A stretch of 64,000 bases of DNA, from assembly GCA_020852965.1 (NCBI GenBank), contig JADYZV010000070.1:62001-126000 (forward strand), read 5' to 3'. A program made the translations under genes and the position numbers. Positions 42,501 through 50,542 of the stretch are shown here, piece after piece. The stretch's first letter is position 1; each line of letters begins with the position of its first letter. The stretch comes from Pirellulaceae bacterium. Its GTDB lineage: Bacteria; Planctomycetota; Planctomycetia; Pirellulales; Pirellulaceae. The notes beneath the pieces are model-generated. The model saw nothing but the letters and a program-made list of their open reading frames with translations. It was not told the origin of the DNA and searched no databases.

Positions 42501-45289
42501 AATGCGGTGCCGCTGGGAACGCTCGAAAGGTAAAGCCGATCGGGAAGGAGCAACCACGCCAAGCAGTACAGATGCCGCGCCATCAATTGACGACTCTGTC
42601 GACCGTGGTAACGCCTCGCTAACTCTTGGTCCGCCAAGTTGCCTCCAACACCCGAATTAACGATCCATTCATAATCGGGATCGACATTGCCATAGGTATA
42701 GCCGAAACGAGCAGGAGAACCCGAGGTTGGGTCCAATGCAGGGAGCTCGTTCGTCCCCGTTAGCTGTACCTGATCGCCATTGATGTAAGCTGACTTTTGA
42801 AGTCCCATGGTAATAAAATTGAGCGCATTCCCACTACTAAATAGACTGCCATTCAGCATCTCATTTGGCTCATCGATCGAGCCATCGCCATTGTCATCGA
42901 CACCATTGCCAAACGGGCGGTTGAGATCCATGGCCAACGCGCGCTTGAACTCCATTGGAAATAGTTCGGCGTAGGACGCGGCAACTATGGGGATTGGGTT
43001 TTTGCGAAATTGTCCTATCGCCGTCAGCAGTTGTTGAAAAGAAGTGATTTGCGGATCGGTGGGCGGCTTCGCCGACGTGGCTGCCAGCGGGACATGCCGA
43101 GTGTGGGATGTGCGAGGGGTGACAGCTCGGATCGCATTGATGTTCGAATCGAAAGCAAAGGACGCTAGGCGGTTCGGGTAGGCGCTACGATCCCAATCGC
43201 GATGACGATAAACGCGTTCCCATTCGGCGATGGTAAACGGCGAGTCTTGGTGAGGCGTCGACATGAGCCGCGATTCATAGGGATCGTCTGTGCCTTGGTC
43301 GTAGGGTACAGGCAGAGTGCCGCGCAACATCAGCGGGTTGCCCAGTCGATCGAAACCCATGGCAAATTCACCGCGCGGCGCGGAGGGCAAACCGGGAAGC
43401 TGATCGTGGCGGACGCGCTGGCGCCGGCTGCGCGTCCCCGTATTCTGCAATGGGTTGCCTGGGACGTCGAAAGAGAGTTGCGAGCCTCCATCGAGCCGAC
43501 TGCGCAAGTCGTCGAAGGTTGGCGTCGGGGGATTCGTTGCGCTTACACCACTACCAGGCAAGCGGCCCGAACCACCATAGCGACTCTGTAGAAAGTTTCG
43601 CCATTCTGTGTCGCCCGTGGGACCGATAGCAAACAAATGCCGAAGCGAGGACTCCGCTGGCCCCAGACCAAAACCTTGAGGCAAGTCGGTGTTAGGATTG
43701 GCCAACGCGTAGTTCTGGCTAATTAGAGGATTGTTCGCCGGATTGGCACGGAAATCGACATCGGTCGACTGCGCCAAGTTCCCGACAGCATTGAGATCGA
43801 GGCGATTGTCCAAATCCTCGATGTAGTAGGCCGTCATCATCTTCAGCAGCTTACCCTCGGCGCTGGTGATCAGAGGTAAGTCGAGGTCGACCCACACACT
43901 GTCATTGATACCATCGCCGTCGTTGTCCACATCCCACGGACCTCCGGTGAGCCACCGCGCCCAAGCCAAGAATTTTTCGTAAGGCGATGGCGTGCCTTTA
44001 TTCCAATTGTCCCAACGCCCCTGCAAGTCGAGAGTCAGTACCGGCGTAATGTTGGGCGCAGGTGGAATGCCGGCGGCTCCCAAGTTGCTGCCATCGAAAT
44101 AGGGATTAGCGGAAATGTAAGAATATGGCGCTTCTCCTATATTGACCACCGAAATACCCAAAGGCCGTCCGCAGGCTCCCTGGATGTCATTGAGCATGTT
44201 GACAAACTTTTCTGGCTTAAAAGCGGAGTCGGTCAAGTCTTCGCGGTTGATGATGTAGTTGACCAGCGCCGCGCGATGGAAGCTGGGAATGATATTCTGC
44301 CCCGGTAAGCCATCGGCACCCGCATTGGTCGGATCGGGAATTGTAAACGGTAAGCGAGTGTGAGCCAAGAAGAAATCATTTTGGTCGGGCGCGTCGTAGG
44401 CTTCGTCTGAATCGCTGGGGTTAGATTTGCCAACAGAGAGTTGGTCCGCGTTAGCAGCACCAATTTGTCCTCCAAAGGTCTTGTCTGGATGCAAACCTGG
44501 CTGGAGGTTGAACGGAATGTTTCCACCAGGTGTGAAACTTGTCGAAGTTGTCGCAAGCGTTTCACCGTCAAAGTTATACGGAATACCATAACCGAGTCCA
44601 TTGAGCTCACGCGCGTTAATCCACATCTGATACCCGCGGTTATTCGCGTCGTAGAGTAATTGCGGTGCGCCTGCTTCGGTTATGCCTAAGCCAGGGGCAC
44701 CAGCTTCATCCAAGTCGATGACGACTGAATGTCTGAGTATGTCGTCGGGTGCCGGAATGTCTGCCACACTGCGCACGATGCGAAAGGAGATGCCAGATAG
44801 GGGGCCTTGCAAAAACGTCAGAACGCGGCCTGTAAATGCATCGTGATCGGCAGGCGCCGCCATATTGCTGACACTCATATCTAGTGGGATGCGCAAGAAT
44901 CGCTTCACCACCCCCGACCCACCAAACAAAATCTGGTAGTCTTGTGGGCGGTTAGAAGCTGGTAGCGGGTTGGGAACTCTAACCCTAAATTGCAAATTCA
45001 ACTGGTTGCTACGTGACGACTCGCTGTATCCATACAGATCTCCCAACAAGTCGTGCGGACCGACGGCAGAAATGTTTCCAGTCGTGCCGCGAAGGATTTG
45101 CTTCATCGCTTCGTCAATAACCTCCCCACCCTTCATGCCGTGGAAGTCTCGACGGGCCATCCCGAAGTTGGCAGAGCGCGACTGACCTGAGAAGACGACA
45201 TAGCTGATCGCCAACAAGCTGAATAGCGTCAGCATGCTCAAAACGATAAGCAGGATCAGGCCACGTCGGCGTAGGTTGTTATGTCTCAT
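39560..45289 (-). CDS. Giant GspK-like minor pseudopilin
   Basis: A protein of about 1,909 residues. The N-terminus MRHNNLRRRGLILLIVLSML followed by SLLAISYVV matches the basic-then-hydrophobic start of GspK/PilX-type minor pseudopilins, which lead the fibre tip. A GspK-like EDLDNRLDLNAVG lies near residue 485 and GRVNINTLEDVEVMRG near 1,690. Acidic DNDGDGIND and DDNGDGSID segments look like calcium-binding loops. GspK is normally about 300-350 residues. Most of the remainder is unrecognised, with many Asp-Pro-Thr-rich stretches. ATG 45289 has a weak GAAAG site. It is last of the pilus-type operon. Confidence 0.75.
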   Translation of the reverse strand: MRHNNLRRRGLILLIVLSMLTLFSLLAISYVVFSGQSRSANFGMARRDFHGMKGGEVIDEAMKQILRGTTGNISAVGPHDLLGDLYGYSESSRSNQLNLQFRVRVPNPLPASNRPQDYQILFGGSGVVKRFLRIPLDMSVSNMAAPADHDAFTGRVLTFLQGPLSGISFRIVRSVADIPAPDDILRHSVVIDLDEAGAPGLGITEAGAPQLLYDANNRGYQMWINARELNGLGYGIPYNFDGETLATTSTSFTPGGNIPFNLQPGLHPDKTFGGQIGAANADQLSVGKSNPSDSDEAYDAPDQNDFFLAHTRLPFTIPDPTNAGADGLPGQNIIPSFHRAALVNYIINREDLTDSAFKPEKFVNMLNDIQGACGRPLGISVVNIGEAPYSYISANPYFDGSNLGAAGIPPAPNITPVLTLDLQGRWDNWNKGTPSPYEKFLAWARWLTGGPWDVDNDGDGINDSVWVDLDLPLITSAEGKLLKMMTAYYIEDLDNRLDLNAVGNLAQSTDVDFRANPANNPLISQNYALANPNTDLPQGFGLGPAESSLRHLFAIGPTGDTEWRNFLQSRYGGSGRLPGSGVSATNPPTPTFDDLRSRLDGGSQLSFDVPGNPLQNTGTRSRRQRVRHDQLPGLPSAPRGEFAMGFDRLGNPLMLRGTLPVPYDQGTDDPYESRLMSTPHQDSPFTIAEWERVYRHRDWDRSAYPNRLASFAFDSNINAIRAVTPRTSHTRHVPLAATSAKPPTDPQITSFQQLLTAIGQFRKNPIPIVAASYAELFPMEFKRALAMDLNRPFGNGVDDNGDGSIDEPNEMLNGSLFSSGNALNFITMGLQKSAYINGDQVQLTGTNELPALDPTSGSPARFGYTYGNVDPDYEWIVNSGVGGNLADQELARRYHGRQSRQLMARHLYCLAWLLLPDRLYLSSVPSGTALIDDDRARAIAQWAVNVIDFRDADHVMTRFAYDPNPFTLKPTGSYWVPPRIPDPIDPINNPPIPQGYVVWGMEQPELLLTETGATHDLRIKDTAEDSTGKTTTDMPPDDDYDQYRTPQGSLFLEFICPRTTSTSDSSFVPGTANSLYFDRGGNRFLNLSAATPSDGTTKYPVWRVAISEPHVAADRKPTPNESFKLPNSRHAVTYQLYVDKVIDVDGGSDVDNEAKKNGLAYAIGGSQPTPSIDRLVWFTNQRDPMDDSYISNVPAAAVGLSKTVSGVKQSVPLNERDAHVYFNSDDTRNAKVLLAGGQYLVVGPREKTYFGSKIPTVAGPLPIHEPSDHRIEFQPGWANIYTSASPTTPVLHPPAQNIVQMTAVTTPPWNRARDGTIDKDKAFPWVGLNVSEPHPTDTGYYPEPDQHLNSDDTSPPNPVKGFGDLPFDAYYDYKDGANTKPWNSPFDATLGPIHEYYELVHPPTSPAAKVATPGTQPDWCTAFLQRLADPERPYHVTFNPYITVDWMPIDLTVFSGEDVVKDASGSEFPATYQFEFRSKNGAIGGAAGQTFLSYASEEPSSRPDAPGTTAYFKKELPAESTTSRPPPPPALEPNLTTLGYLNSAFAMPSVPIPAYMGAPSTPPANLQWYNRDFASPYELMLVPLSAPGQLMQEFSIPTAPVNLYSDFRLPNTFGHLPNFFQQADNTTNTNALPRSFTAATLLELVTVPSPWSDAAKVIPPASFDLTNLREVIVLGPLMPPYNRISQMREPGRVNINTLEDVEVMRGLEWSYLDNANRVPGGSSRAYLDLKESRDKYYSVPIGTEQITGNKRNTNLNGNYPTEFPGVFKSSLAAGRVAPTAGALDSLAIQSPANATIFRVNPATSATLITPRPELKLTNTLVPNPQTEYLPFSRLANLTTTRSNVFAVRITVGYFEYDPSTGVGPEYGWDNGQSRRHRGFYVIDRSIPVAYEPGQDLNTGNCVLVRRIVE

Positions 45290-45401
45290 TTTCACGTCTT
45301 TCAAAATCACCGGCAGCAGTCGGCAAAAATCTGTTTGTGACTTGGGCACAGCTTAATATTCGGCCGGCAGGCGAAAAGCAGCGGCCGCTCCCTGTGAGCT
45401 A

Positions 45402-46721
45402 TCAGCGAACTGGAATCACGCGCTCAACCACGGTGACCACGCCGCTGACCAAAGTGGCCTGGGTCGGATAGTTTCCGCTGGTATCGAATTCCCAGTCGGG
45501 TCCATCCAAGACGACGCTGCGCGACCAAACGCCGCTAGCTATGTCAGTTTCGATATCCAAGGTGAGCACCCGATACCAGCGACACTTGGTCATCAAGCCA
45601 GCTCCAGCGACAAGGCTCTCTTTGCAAAGCATTACCCAGTCCCCAGTGCGAAGCGAATCACTAATATCTCGGGCTAGATCGTCAGGGTCGTGGGCAGCGG
45701 TCAGCACCACGCGGCCACCACTGCCACCTTTAAAATTAGCGATGGGGCTACCGTCGGCATTGGTGTGAACAACGGTAACGACACGCTCACCCACTGGACT
45801 CTGTTGAATCTGCATTCCACCTGCATCGCGTGCTGGCAAATAAAACGCTCGATCGCGACGCTTGCAGACGACAACGGACAATGTAAACAGATTCTCTGGC
45901 AAGATAGTATTGGCTGGCTCCATGCCTGACGTCACTTCGCGTGGGCAAAGCGTTGCAAACCACGAATACTCACCCTTCGTCAAGCCCTGAGCAGCACCGC
46001 TGCTGAATATTCGCTCGGATGGCAGCGTTTTATCGTCGTCGTCTGTTGTGATCGCCAAATCGTCTAATAGCTGAAACTGTCGATCGGTCGCTTTGCTAGA
46101 TAGCGGGCGCGGAGGGACATCGCTTAGATTTCTCTTTAACCCCACTCGCAGTAGTCGAGCTGCATTGCCGCTAGGTAGAGTAGCGCTTGGATTGAGCGGA
46201 TTGAAATTATCTTGATAGTATGGGAACAAGCCTGGACGGTAGATTTGCGTATCTGAGAATGTAGACACCGGCTGCATCAAATTCTCCACTGTCGTCGGGT
46301 CGGAGAAGAAATAAGGATCGATGCACACCGCGTGGCGATTGAGCGTGCGAAATCCACCCGAACTCGTGCCGCGTGGGCGCGCCGCTCCGCTGTAATTCTC
46401 GAATTGGGCAGGAAAGGAAACCGCATTCAAATCATTGAAGACGAACCACCAAGCCGAGTTGGTATAGCCGCGAACCACAAAATCACTCAACGCATTCTGC
46501 GCGGCCGCTTGACCTTCGGACCAGTTGTTGGCGTCGCTGGCTTGCCGTCCGGCGACGGCTAGTAGCGAAGCAACTCCGACCATGCCGAAGACAGCGATGC
46601 CCGTAGCAAATAGCACTTCGAGCACCGTTACGCCACCTCGTTTGGTTGCAGGAAAAGCTCTGGGGCCGCGCGGTATGGCTGTCGAAGCGATCGACTGTTT
46701 AACCGCGCAGCGCGGACGCAT
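45402..46721 (-). CDS. Prepilin-like protein (type II/IV N-terminus)
   Basis: A 439-residue protein with a prepilin peptidase site: KRGG followed by VTVLEVLFATGIAVFGMVGV. It has Gly at -1 and Glu at +5 and a 30-residue leader from ATG 46721. The globular domain is large for a pilin and unmatched. A longer frame starts at ATG 46982, 3 bases after the upstream stop, but would add an 87-residue leader coded by repeat-like DNA. Which start is used is uncertain. The gene is in line with three prepilin genes and the GspK-like gene. Confidence 0.7.
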   Translation of the reverse strand: MRPRCAVKQSIASTAIPRGPRAFPATKRGGVTVLEVLFATGIAVFGMVGVASLLAVAGRQASDANNWSEGQAAAQNALSDFVVRGYTNSAWWFVFNDLNAVSFPAQFENYSGAARPRGTSSGGFRTLNRHAVCIDPYFFSDPTTVENLMQPVSTFSDTQIYRPGLFPYYQDNFNPLNPSATLPSGNAARLLRVGLKRNLSDVPPRPLSSKATDRQFQLLDDLAITTDDDDKTLPSERIFSSGAAQGLTKGEYSWFATLCPREVTSGMEPANTILPENLFTLSVVVCKRRDRAFYLPARDAGGMQIQQSPVGERVVTVVHTNADGSPIANFKGGSGGRVVLTAAHDPDDLARDISDSLRTGDWVMLCKESLVAGAGLMTKCRWYRVLTLDIETDIASGVWSRSVVLDGPDWEFDTSGNYPTQATLVSGVVTVVERVIPVR

Positions 46722-46838
46722 GCTGGATTCAGATTGAAAAGTGAGTCCCCGATGGCACTCGTGGTCGCCCCAATGAGTATTGCAGTTTTCCCCAGTAATA
46801 GCCGAACCCTCACGCCGGCGCGCTGCGCGGTTAAACAG
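46695..46838. repeat. 20-bp inverted repeat pair
   Basis: CTGTTTAACCGCGCAGCGCG at 46695-46714 and its exact reverse complement at 46819-46838 are separated by 104 bases. One arm lies in codons 3-9 of the prepilin gene and the other is upstream. The matching stops sharply at both ends. Confidence 0.85.
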
Positions 46839-46985
46839 ACTATCTAGGCGTCGAACCGGAAAGACAGCAGCGGATGCCAAGCGGAATTCAAGATCCCTAG
46901 CGACAGCACTCGCTACTCCCTGGTTTCGACAACCGGACGCTAACGCGTGGCGGCTGAAGTATTCATAAAGTTGATTGAACATTAT

Positions 46986-48071
46986 TTAGTTCTCGCTCCG
47001 CGTGATTCCGTAGGTGGCAAAGGCGCGCGAGACTGGCAAGCGAACTGCCAACGCGCTACCTTCCTGGCCAGCTTGCATGCCAGCACTGGTTATGGCGCCA
47101 GTAAAGGGATTGATGGTCAACCACGAATTCGCGTTGTCGTTGACGTTAGCATTGACGGTAGTCGTGTCATTTTCGGTGGCAACCTCGGGTGGGTCGGCCA
47201 ACGAGACTTGCTCTGTCCTGCCGACCAGTAAATGCAGTAGCGACGTTGCGGCTTGCGGCCCGCTCACACCGTCCGTCCAATAGGCAATGCGACCTTGTGG
47301 ACTGAAAACGATCATGGTTGTGCCTGCTGGAGCGGCTGGCAAACCAAACTCTCTGCCTATCGTCCCGAGTCCCGAGACACTCAAGTCGACGCAAGTGCCA
47401 CGCGGAAGTACGAGTGTTTGCAGAAAAGATTTGGTCGGTTTGCGGTAAATTCGGAAACTGGACTGCAGGTTCAACGAGCGCGAACTGAGCTGCGGGTACG
47501 TCCAGTCTCCCTGTTGCCCAGCCGGCGGGAGCTGTAGCTGCAGTGTAGCAAAGCCACTGTTCACAATAGGATCGCCAGTTACTACATAGGTGCTCCGGCG
47601 ATCGTCCAGTCGTACGTAGTCGCCTTCCGAGAAAATCGGAGGATTGATCCCGAGCAAACTGGCGGAGGCTACCGGAATGGTCAGCCTATCTATGTAACCG
47701 TCATTGTTGGAATCAGCCACCAAGCCAGTTGCCCCAGCAACATCTCCTTCGTAAGGAGGAAATATCTGACCGATCGATAGGCGGCTGACGGTTCTGATCT
47801 TTTCGGGAGTATCGGCGCCACTGCGTTCCAGGATAACCGCAACCGGCGAATTGCTCGCGATGGCGCGGCCTTGCGCAGACTGCAAATGCGCCAGCACCAT
47901 GCGACTAGCCGCAGTCACCTTCTGATCGTGCAGCAAGCTCCTGAGGGAGGGAAGCGTCACCGCAGCCAAGACCGTCAGCGCAGCCATCACCACTAGTAGT
48001 TCGACTAGCGTGTACGCGGTTCGGGTTGTGTCCGACCGGAGTGTTTTCGGCTGTGCTGTTGCCATGCTCAC
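46986..48071 (-). CDS. Prepilin-like protein with Ala at the cleavage site
   Basis: A 361-residue protein with TAYTLVELLVVMAALTVLAA, the type IV prepilin hydrophobic helix and Glu+5. The residue before the cleavage position is Ala, not Gly. The rest (HDQKVTAASRMVLAHLQSAQ) resembles GspH/GspI-like minor pseudopilins, then an unmatched domain. GTG 48071 is favoured by GGAG 7 bases upstream; ATG 48065 is two codons later. It is 12 bases after the previous gene stop. Confidence 0.78.
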   Translation of the reverse strand: MSMATAQPKTLRSDTTRTAYTLVELLVVMAALTVLAAVTLPSLRSLLHDQKVTAASRMVLAHLQSAQGRAIASNSPVAVILERSGADTPEKIRTVSRLSIGQIFPPYEGDVAGATGLVADSNNDGYIDRLTIPVASASLLGINPPIFSEGDYVRLDDRRSTYVVTGDPIVNSGFATLQLQLPPAGQQGDWTYPQLSSRSLNLQSSFRIYRKPTKSFLQTLVLPRGTCVDLSVSGLGTIGREFGLPAAPAGTTMIVFSPQGRIAYWTDGVSGPQAATSLLHLLVGRTEQVSLADPPEVATENDTTTVNANVNDNANSWLTINPFTGAITSAGMQAGQEGSALAVRLPVSRAFATYGITRSEN

Positions 48072-48083
48072 GCGTGGGCTCCG

Positions 48084-49097
48084 TTATTCAAGTAGTATGT
48101 CGTGGTTGGAGACATTGTCGGTTGCTTCGCCTGCATTGCTAATTGCTCCAACAACCGGGGCATCGGTGGTAGGAATGAATACGTTTCGCGATGTTGCAAA
48201 GATATTGGTGGGATAGTTGCTGAAGCCGAACTGCTTATCCGCCCCTGACGAGATAATCAATGGCACTACCGTCCAAGGCTTTTGAATAAACGAGTCGTCG
48301 TTCCACTGAAAAGCGGTCCGCAAGGGATCAAACGCATCGGGCGACGACTTCTTGTAGCCCACGTTCAACGCACTGCCATAGCCAGCCGGCCAACGAATCC
48401 AGCCAATCGGCTCGCCCCACGCATCGATGAATTCCGGAAAACCGTTGCCGTTGACGTCACCGATCTCCGATGCAACAAAGCCCTCAAGTGCTGAGCCTCC
48501 ACCACTAGTCGAATGGGCCACGATGGCGTACAAGCACTCGGAGGCTTGGTAGCGAGTGGTCCAGACTTGTGTTGTGTACTCGACGAGTGTGGCGGCAGGA
48601 TCTGACTCCACTATTGGACGTCCCACTTTGAAATAGTTACGCAGCACGTTGTATTCACGCCCCGGTGAACTTTTGAAAGTCATCGGTGGTACGCCGAGGT
48701 ACAAATCTGGCGGGCCTGTTAGAGTCAGCTCGGTTGGCGTATAGGCCAGATCCACATAGTTGTCGGGCAGCTCCATGCGCATCATGTCTTTGAGAAACAA
48801 ACTACGAAGCTTGGCCACGCCGCGTGGGGTAACCTGCTTCCGTTGCAGCATTTCTGAGGTGATCGGGAGTTTCACTGAGCGGTAGCGATAGCCTTCCCAA
48901 CGTTCGAGGATGACTTGGTTGATCTTGTCAATCGTTCCACGCGTGCGCGTGCGCAAGGCGTCTTGCTGGGCACTGGCCAAGGTGAACATCACCATCCCAG
49001 CCATAATGGCGATGATGGCGATCACGACCAACAACTCGACCAGCGTGAAGCTAGGTCGGCGGTGGCCGATTCGAATTTTGGATGAACGAGCAAACAT
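48084..49097 (-). CDS. Prepilin-like protein with Ser at the cleavage site
   Basis: A 337-residue protein with leader KIRIGHRRPS, then FTLVELLVVIAIIAIMAGM with Glu+5. The -1 residue is Ser. Downstream domains hold a GspG/PilE-like helix, then a beta-rich region (GDVNGNGFPEFIDAWGEPIG with an Asp-rich loop as in major pseudopilins). ATG 49097 has GAGG a short distance upstream. It is third in the prepilin row. Confidence 0.8.
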   Translation of the reverse strand: MFARSSKIRIGHRRPSFTLVELLVVIAIIAIMAGMVMFTLASAQQDALRTRTRGTIDKINQVILERWEGYRYRSVKLPITSEMLQRKQVTPRGVAKLRSLFLKDMMRMELPDNYVDLAYTPTELTLTGPPDLYLGVPPMTFKSSPGREYNVLRNYFKVGRPIVESDPAATLVEYTTQVWTTRYQASECLYAIVAHSTSGGGSALEGFVASEIGDVNGNGFPEFIDAWGEPIGWIRWPAGYGSALNVGYKKSSPDAFDPLRTAFQWNDDSFIQKPWTVVPLIISSGADKQFGFSNYPTNIFATSRNVFIPTTDAPVVGAISNAGEATDNVSNHDILLE

Positions 49098-49244
49098 GGT
49101 CTCGTTGCCTCACTTTGCGACAAGTTTCTCAGCCTGCGACAGTTTATGGCCTCAGACGGTGCGATTTAAGCGATTTAATAGTTAAGCAATTCTCAGTCCG
49201 AACTGTGTAAAAGTTTCAGGTGACTGAGCGGCGGAATGGTTTCG

Positions 49245-49314
49245 GGTTTCCGACGGCGGAGCGTCGGGTAGTTGAGTCGTTGGGTAGTTGGGTTTCCGAC
49301 GGCGGAGCGTCGGG
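49245..49314. repeat. Two copies of a 24-bp palindromic repeat
   Basis: GGTTTCCGACGGCGGAGCGT plus CGGG occurs at 49245-49268 and 49291-49314. Within it CCGACG and CGTCGG pair around GCGGAG. It lies between two prepilin genes. Confidence 0.8.
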
Positions 49315-49332
49315 CCACATTAACGGGCCACG

Positions 49333-50466
49333 TTAGTTGGATAGCGAGTCTTCGAGCTTTCCTTCGCTAAAGTTGGTGACGTTGTCCAATTGGGAGGTTC
49401 CTGTTGAGTTCAAAAAGCGTGTGAACTCTGGTGTCGGATGCGTTCCCGAACTGATGGGGGCTGTCAACTCGAGGCTGTCGCCGCTGTTGGCAGAGCCAGC
49501 CGATTCGCCGTTGGAGGGCTTAAACATATAGAACAAACCAGGCTTCCCAATCGAAGGTCGCGGAGGCTCCCCGCCATAATTGTCGTCGAGACCTGCCGAT
49601 ATAATCTGGAAGGTGTTCTCGTTCATAAAGCGGAAGTACTTGTTGCGATTGAGAACGGAATTGTCGTTGGCCGAATATTTCGTGTTGACGGCGGTCGAGC
49701 GATAGGGATAGGCAATGCCAGCCGATAGGGTGGCGAACTGATTAGCATCCGTCTTCGGTTGATAGGTCCGCGAGTCAAAATAGAGGAAGGGCATCTTCTT
49801 GCCACTCGGATGGTAGGCTGGCATCAAATCGCGGGCCGCACCGGTAATGTCATCGTCCGTAGAAATGGTACGGGGAGGGACTCCGCCTACATCGAGCGTC
49901 AGCTGGGCTTGCTTGAAATCATAGAATGGCTTTTGTCGATCGGGGTTGTACTGAAAGACGGAGTTCCCATCCATTGCATCCGATTTAATCTGAACACCAC
50001 TGCCATTGTCGATGTAAATCGGGCCACCTTTGCCCGAGAAGGGAAAGGCCGGATCGTCGCTGAAGCCACCCAAAAAGAAGACGAGCGCTTCGCTGGGCTC
50101 CATGACCGAACCGATAGCCGCATTACCCGTAACGACGGCCGGATTGGACAGCAAGGTAATTTCGCTGGGGGCAAGGTTTGGGAATGCCTTGCCAAAGTGC
50201 CGTTTCATCAATCCCTGGTCGAGGCCGTCGGGTGGATAGTCGTCGTACTTGTTGCGATAGGCTTCTACGGCTTGGGCGAGCGCTTGGCACTCGAGTGCAA
50301 TGGCCCGCTGCTGGACCGTGCGGTAAGCCATATTGACGGCTGGCACGATCAATGCCACCAAGACACCGATGATGGCGATGACCACCAGCACCTCCACTAA
50401 GGTGAAGCCTGACCGCCGCGCATTTCGCGCACAACGCACTCGCTTGTTTTGTTGAAGGCTGGGCAT
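49333..50466 (-). CDS. Major pseudopilin-like protein (GspG/PilE type)
   Basis: A 377-residue protein with ARRSG followed by FTLVEVLVVIAIIGVLVALI, a textbook prepilin site with Gly at -1 and Glu+5. It is followed by the major-pilin helix (AYRTVQQRAIALECQALAQA). The C-terminal domain is larger than in usual GspG (about 140 residues). ATG 50466 has GGAG 7 bases upstream. It is the first of four prepilin genes, after PilC. Confidence 0.85.
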   Translation of the reverse strand: MPSLQQNKRVRCARNARRSGFTLVEVLVVIAIIGVLVALIVPAVNMAYRTVQQRAIALECQALAQAVEAYRNKYDDYPPDGLDQGLMKRHFGKAFPNLAPSEITLLSNPAVVTGNAAIGSVMEPSEALVFFLGGFSDDPAFPFSGKGGPIYIDNGSGVQIKSDAMDGNSVFQYNPDRQKPFYDFKQAQLTLDVGGVPPRTISTDDDITGAARDLMPAYHPSGKKMPFLYFDSRTYQPKTDANQFATLSAGIAYPYRSTAVNTKYSANDNSVLNRNKYFRFMNENTFQIISAGLDDNYGGEPPRPSIGKPGLFYMFKPSNGESAGSANSGDSLELTAPISSGTHPTPEFTRFLNSTGTSQLDNVTNFSEGKLEDSLSN

Positions 50467-50491
50467 CGGTTTACTCCATCATGAAAAAATG

Positions 50492-50541
50492 TTCTTGGTT
50501 CTTGGTTATCACTCAGGCCTCAAGCCTCAAGCCTCAAGCCT
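50492..50541. repeat. Heptamer arrays (TTCTTGG)2 and (GCCTCAA)3.6
   Basis: Two TTCTTGG units (50492-50505) and 3.6 units of GCCTCAA (50517-50541) lie between pilC and the first prepilin gene. The second heptamer recurs at 52164-52188. Confidence 0.85.
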
Positions 50542-50542
50542 A

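Noticed and set aside
46722..46982. 87-residue N-terminal extension of the prepilin gene
   Set aside because: The segment contains the inverted repeat arm and has no leader features; ATG 46721 gives a normal-length prepilin leader.
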